Shown here one piece after another: positions 20,698 to 64,000 of a stretch of DNA of 64,000 nucleotides. The stretch is from Petrolisthes cinctipes. Lineage: Eukaryota; Arthropoda; Malacostraca; Decapoda; Porcellanidae. A program made the translations under genes and the position numbers. The stretch lies in NCBI GenBank assembly GCA_033782935.1, contig JAWQEG010001437.1, forward strand, positions 43,501 to 107,500, given 5' to 3'. How positions within the stretch are numbered: position 1 is the first letter of the stretch; each line of letters begins with the position of its first letter. Below the pieces are notes generated by a model. That model was given only the letters and a program-made list of their open reading frames with translations, was not told the DNA's origin and ran no database searches.

Positions 20698-23600
20698 CCA
20701 CCAACACTATCATCACTGCTGGAGCTCATTGCAAACTCCCTGGATGGGGCAGTCTACCCCTACTACCTGATTAGGTAGACAAAATATTTTGCTATAGTCT
20801 AAAGTGCCAACAAACCATGTGCACTGTTAAAATGATAATAATTCTTTAGCTGAAGTTTATTTAACACAACTTAGATTATCTTACAAAGTGACGTCATTCT
20901 AGATCAACGCCATTACAAGGTGACACAAATAGGAGCACGAATGAATAGCAACCACCCTATGTACAAATATACATTCAGAGTTGTTCAGGGAACTAAAATA
21001 AAGATTCAGATTACAGCAATCTCTTAACTTATAGGACAAATTAGATGCCAACCCGACATACTCAAAGAGTCTCAAATTTTGATAGTTTCTTCCTGTAGAT
21101 GAGAGATTATTTAATGCTGTCCTGTAGGGATACTGTACCAGGTTATCCATAACAAGGTTCCACACATTTATATATACCAATGTTACTTAAGAACAATGAA
21201 TCCCATGGAGATTTAGGTCTTCTTTAACTTAATCAATGAACTGTTTGCTCCAGTGACTCTTACCTGATAATTTGAAATGGAAGTCCAGAATTGTATCAAT
21301 GGCAAATTGATTTATACAGATATATGGCGCTATGACATTAATTGAGACAGGACTGCACCAAATTTAATAAGAGAATCAGGAAAGGGCTTTCTCTAATTTC
21401 TCTAAAGTAAGTGGAAGCATTAATTACATTTTATCATGTGCCTCCCAGGTAAGTCTGTCCTTCTGCCCGACCAGATTTTTTGCACATTGTCCTTGATAAA
21501 CCGAAGACTATCCATATTGATATTGCATCCATTACACAAACCCCCTTTGATTTCAAAATAAAACAAAATCCCACTTTGTGTCCCCATCCTCAACTGGGTA
21601 CAATGTCATACATGATAGAGGTCAATACTGTACTGGACTTGGCTAAACACATAATTTTGACAGAGAGGGATGGTGTCGTCATGTTAATAGACTACAAAAT
21701 ATCTCGTCCTAACAGACTGCAACGACATTGTGATAACAGACTGCTAATAATCATATTAACAGACTGCCAACATTCTCAAGGCAAGACTGTCAATGACTTC
21801 ATAATAACAGGCTGTTAACAATCTCAAAGCGACTAACAGACTGCTATAAAGAGATGGGGTCCACCTCCACCAATGTGTATTAAATTCAATTAAATGGATC
21901 ATAGTTATACAATATATTGTTGGTTACATACATATATCTAAATATAATTTTTTTTAAAGGGAGGAAAAGTCTGTGCTGCTTGACAGAAACTTGTCACTGG
22001 GGACAATGGGTGTGGAAGTACTGTATGTGACAAGTATGAAAGTAACTCACAATAATTTTTATGTATAATTAACAATACAGTAATCCCATAAAGATAGTAT
22101 ACTGTACTTGATTAAGATAGTACACTGTATAGTATAGTATAGATTAAGATAGTACTGTATACTGTATAGTATACTGTACGTACTTTTAATAATTTAAAAA
22201 TATACACTTCCTTTCTCATACATAAAATCTTTAAAAACAGAAAATTATTTCAATATTTGGTAAGACTTGAGCTTCAGTATTACAGTATGTACCGGTATAT
22301 GAGAATTGTACATGACTGTGTTTAAGTTTCTTAATGTGGAGAAAGGAGGAAAATGTGACCAGCACAAAAGATAATTCAAACAAAATAATACACAATGGAA
22401 GAAAAGGAGTGGAGCAATTATTACATAGCTATCAATAATCCCCAGATCCAGGTATACCTACTGTAAGTATATAAAAAAAAGCTAAACCCCATTATTGACT
22501 GGGAAATAAATGCATCTACTAAAAGAGTTTTGGTGCATATTACAGGGATAAAGTGTGCTCTTATTATACAGGCATGATTATTGCTAAAACACTATTGTTC
22601 ATCTACAAGTACAGGAAACACTTGTTATACATGGTTTCCACGTGTATTTCCCTTGTGCACTCTGAATATTTATAGACCTCCCTCGGCATACATCGGGTGG
22701 TATTTCGTTTATATGCTGAATGTCCAGACCTGTGCAACATTCCAAAACATGGCAGTCTTCCTGCATGCCACTGGAATGTGTGCCTTCAGCCCTTGGGTCG
22801 AGACCTCTGCATTGTATAATGTACTGATAACAGATTCATTACATTATGGTATATTTCCCTCGCATAAATCCAGTGTGTAACGAGGGTTTACTGTACCAAT
22901 GAAAACACAGTACACTATTATTAATATTATGGATGAAACCTTGTACAAAGGTGACTATATTTAAAAATGGCTAGAAAAATACCTAATCTACTGTGAAGAC
23001 AACACACTGTTAAGCGAGCAAGTAAAAATGCCCCTGGTACACTTGCTCACACTTTTACTTCCTTATTATGTAATCCAATTAGTGAGCATGGTTTACAAAC
23101 CTGGAATGTACTGATTAACAAAATATTATATCCTATCAACTACATGTAAAAATTGTTGGCCACTGTAGTTTTACCTAGATTTACACTCCATTCACTTTAT
23201 TTGACTCAGTTTGTGATGATATACAACCTGGCATCACATTTCAGCTTTATAGATATGGGCACTACTCAGACAAATTACTGAAGGATGAACATCACTGATG
23301 GAGCTGGGATGTAAATTTACTAGATTTACTAGTATTTACTGTGTGGGACTTGTGAAATTTGTCAGTGAACTGGAGGCTACCAATAACTCCACACTGACAT
23401 AAAAACAATGCCTTATCTGAGTGAGTTTATTTCATGGCATGGTCTATAAAATTTACTAGCCTCCATTTTGCCAAAAACATCACAGGCATTGAAAGGCATG
23501 GGACCAATGTGGTTTATCAGGGTACATCTCATTCTGAAATGGCAGTCCTCCAACCTATGCAATTTACCATATGTTTGGAAGTACAGTACATAATACAGCA

Positions 23601-25107
23601 GTTTTCTTACTGATGTTTCTCCCACTAAAAATACCTGTTTTTCAGAGTCTTACTAACTTACTGAACTGTGCTTTCAAGTAGATTTGTTCAGCTTGATGGG
23701 GTTTAAGCTCAATATAAAAGTCAACTTACTGGCAAAATGAAGATGAAGGGGGCCAGTAAGTTGTTTCATTATCGCATTGTCATTGCATAATATACAGTAG
23801 TCCAGAATCCTAGCTCTTTCAGCAGTGCTTAATCTTCAATACATTTTCAGATTTTATAGTCAGCCAGTATAAAGTAAATATCATTTAAGGAAGAGTCTTT
23901 AATTGACAAAGTTTCATTACCTTTTCTTCAGGTCAATCAAGGCTCCTCGGAAAATGATCTTCTCTTATACATTTTCAGCTACAGTACTTAACTATACTGT
24001 ATGGAGTTGTAACACATTTAATTTAACTAAACTAAATAAAAAAGATTGTAGCCATCCCATGTTAGCTGGGATCTCCAATACTAATCATATTAATGAGTAT
24101 AACTGTTTGGCAGTACTGTACAGTATTGTCAAGCAAGCTGATGCCAGCTGAAATTTCAATGTCACAAAAAGCTTAGTTTGATTGTAGGGGAAAGTAATAT
24201 AATACTAGATTCTAATAAACTACTGTACAAAGGGGAATTTTTAATTCACTGAAATATCTGGTAATTAAAGGAATGAAATTAACAAATTGATAACTGGACA
24301 TGAAATAAAGTGTTTCAAATCAGGCATCCTTATACAGGGCAATATGTTATGAGGTCCAGCAGCTGAAATAAGATTCTATTAACTATGCACCAAGTATACA
24401 GTAATTTTTGCATAAAGTCCAGTATGTATGCCTTGAGCTATCTAGGTGAATCATTACCTTCGCATGGAGTATTAACAGTTTGGCCGACAAAATACATCAT
24501 CACTTCTGCTCTACAATTATGTCACATGAGATATGAAAACAAAACAGTTAATTTTGAAATGGGGTTGTCTGTGATTCAGTAATGAAATGTGAACATAATT
24601 TTTACCAGGCACATTAAGCCACATCTTCCTCTCGTCACAACATAACCAACATTCCGAGGTCCCTAGCATCAACTTCACAGAATACAGCACTAGAAAAATA
24701 ATTCATGTTCATACCTGGGAGCTTATTATTACATACTATAGAGACTTCCAATAACCTTAACTATAATTCTGAAGAATAAAATATTATGATCTTGCTTAAT
24801 GAAAAAGTACCTAAATACAGTGTACAGTACTTTCCAATTATATTTTATTGAACATTTAATACTCAGCTATAATGTTGCTGAGCAATTCACCAAGCTTGAC
24901 AGTTGTAAAGCCACTGTAAGAACTGCACCAAATGTCTCGCTAATCAGATTTCTTTCCTATTGGTAAACATCCCCATCAAATATCATAAAGGCTGGCTGTC
25001 ATGGGATTGAAGCTCCAAATCCAGAGGTTAGGAGCAATGCATCAGCCAAGCTAATGAAATGCAGAATCCTGTATGATACCAATTGTGGATATTTAGGCTA
25101 CAGCCAA

Positions 25108-25158
<51 letters not shown>

Positions 25159-26155
25159 AGACTACAATGTTCCTGTTTTGTCATTCACTAAAACTTAGTA
25201 CAGGAGCTATTTTCCTGATAGTTATGAGGTTGGATTTAATTGGAAAGTTTAAAAAATGTAGCAGAGATAGTATTAACTTCTAAAGTGTGATAATATACTA
25301 TATGTCAGTACAATACCCTACTTTATTTAAGTTTATGTAAAATCTAACACTAAAACTGACGTCAGTACATTATTTGTGTTACTTAAGTCAATTATATAAT
25401 ACAGATGCCAATTCTAAATTACTGTAACTCCAGGATTTCACCTTCAACTTCAGTATAACATACTTAAAATAAGAGGGCTTGACTTGATAGATTCAGCCAG
25501 TGAATTGGTGATTAAACAAAAAATATAACGACGGATGATGTGGTTTTGATGGTTGCTTCAGTGCAGTTCTTATAGTGACACAGTATTTTCAATAATTTAC
25601 TGAATATTGAAAACTTCCTACAAAATATGTTTCTAATGTGCTGTACTGTACAATTAAAGTCCATGATATTATTTATAAAGAAGTACAATATCCTTACTTC
25701 ACATAGTATTTGTTTCTCTTATTAGCAGACATCATACATACAAAAACAATAAGTCAATTTTCACTATCAAGCTTCTTGCTAGTATTCTATTTCAGCAAGT
25801 CTTTCTGCAAGCTGTATTCAGTTATGTAGTATATGCATGATATATATGAAGTCCCACATTATATTTCTAGTGGCCATATTCCTAGCTGTCTGGTGAAGAG
25901 ATTAAAAAAGGCTTGTAGTTTTCATAACCAATTCTTAGGGCCTATTTCTGGGTATGCTAAAATAGATATAGGCCTATGAGTAATATTTTTGGAGGTGCCT
26001 AAATCCAGTGGGTTCGACTAGGAATACAGCTTTATCTCTCCTTGATTATAACTTGAACCAACCGATGGAGCACTGATCCAGACAGTATTTTTACTGTCAG
26101 TACAGCTGCATTTCCTTCAATGACAGTCTTGGTAGAGTTGTGACAGCTGGTATGT
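20698..26155. other. 5.4 kb without a recognisable gene
   Basis: AT-rich sequence. It contains a 47-bp poly(A) run at 25111-25157 and a patch of TAACAGACTGC-type short repeats at 21715-21850. The 60-112-codon frames scattered here have no family resemblance. The right end must include the 3' UTR of the minus-strand gene. AATAAA on the minus strand at 25323-25328 is a possible but unproven polyadenylation signal. Confidence 0.55.
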
Positions 26156-63724
<37,569 letters not shown>

Positions 63725-64000
63725 CTGCAGGAGAGAGGAAGGAAAAGGGAGGGGGTTAGTCGGGAAAAGGAGGAGGAAACAGGAAAGGAAAGAATGAGAT
63801 GCAGAGCGAAAGGAGAGGAATGAAAAATAAGGGATTAGAATGGAAGGGAAGGGAAGGGATGACAAAATGAACATACACGTAAGGAGGGAGATAGAATGGA
63901 ATAAATGCTACAGAGGAACGGGTGAATGCCAGAGTGAAAGAGGTGAAGACTAAAAATGTATGAGTGAAAGGAACTGAAAGGGTTAAGATGGATGTGTGTG
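63725..64000 (-). other. Intron upstream of exon 1, runs off the window
   Basis: Purine-rich on the + strand (GAAGGGAAGGGAAGGG at 63843-63858). This gives a pyrimidine-rich lead to the exon 1 acceptor on the minus strand. No further exon was found. Confidence 0.6.

Noticed and set aside
21480..21850. 112-codon + frame
   Set aside because: Its second half is short TAACAGACTGC-like repeats, and it has no recognisable domain or splice context.

Overview
This is eukaryotic genomic DNA, most likely from an arthropod and probably a decapod crustacean. The pointers are small phase-consistent exons in long AT-rich introns, many long (CT)n/(GA)n/(TA)n/(CA)n tracts, broken LINEs, many miniature inverted-repeat elements (MITEs), and a stretch of the arthropod telomere motif (CCTAA/TTAGG). 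The species call is inference. There is no prokaryotic or operon structure.

Left part (1-12 kb): a cluster of a MITE family with 8-bp target duplications; one exon-like piece with a pipsqueak-type helix-turn-helix (2415-2522); and four exons of the FH2 domain of an FHOD-type formin on the + strand (3395-5107). One formin exon lacks about 22 nt, which breaks the frame. TTAA-flanked and TA-flanked MITEs, hairpins and short tandem duplications follow.

Middle (11.5-26 kb): a compound CA/CT minisatellite, then a graveyard of at least three non-LTR retrotransposons (endonuclease at 12.5 kb, reverse transcriptase pieces at 14.4-18.6 kb, and a minus-strand LINE tail at 19.2-20.0 kb). These are interrupted by poly(A) retroposons and nested MITEs. 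I see no gene in 20.7-26.0 kb.

Right part (26.2-63.7 kb): one large minus-strand gene fills this region, and its 5' end lies beyond base 64000. I could place 29 coding exons (about 1,890 codons) with boundary phases that agree at 27 of 28 junctions. It encodes a type I membrane protein built almost entirely of protease-inhibitor-type disulphide modules: WAP, thyroglobulin type-1 (Tg1), antistasin-like, lustrin-type Cys-rich, Kunitz, and a thrice-repeated 8-Cys module that I cannot name. These are followed by a juxtamembrane region, one transmembrane helix and a 50-60-residue tail. The N-terminal half is a tandem super-repeat of lustrin-WAP-Tg1-antistasin; in the last unit a Kunitz domain sits where WAP should be. 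A 12.6-kb intron of this gene holds two MITEs, about 2.6 kb of strand-asymmetric polypyrimidine DNA, a degenerate telomere-like block and several minisatellites.
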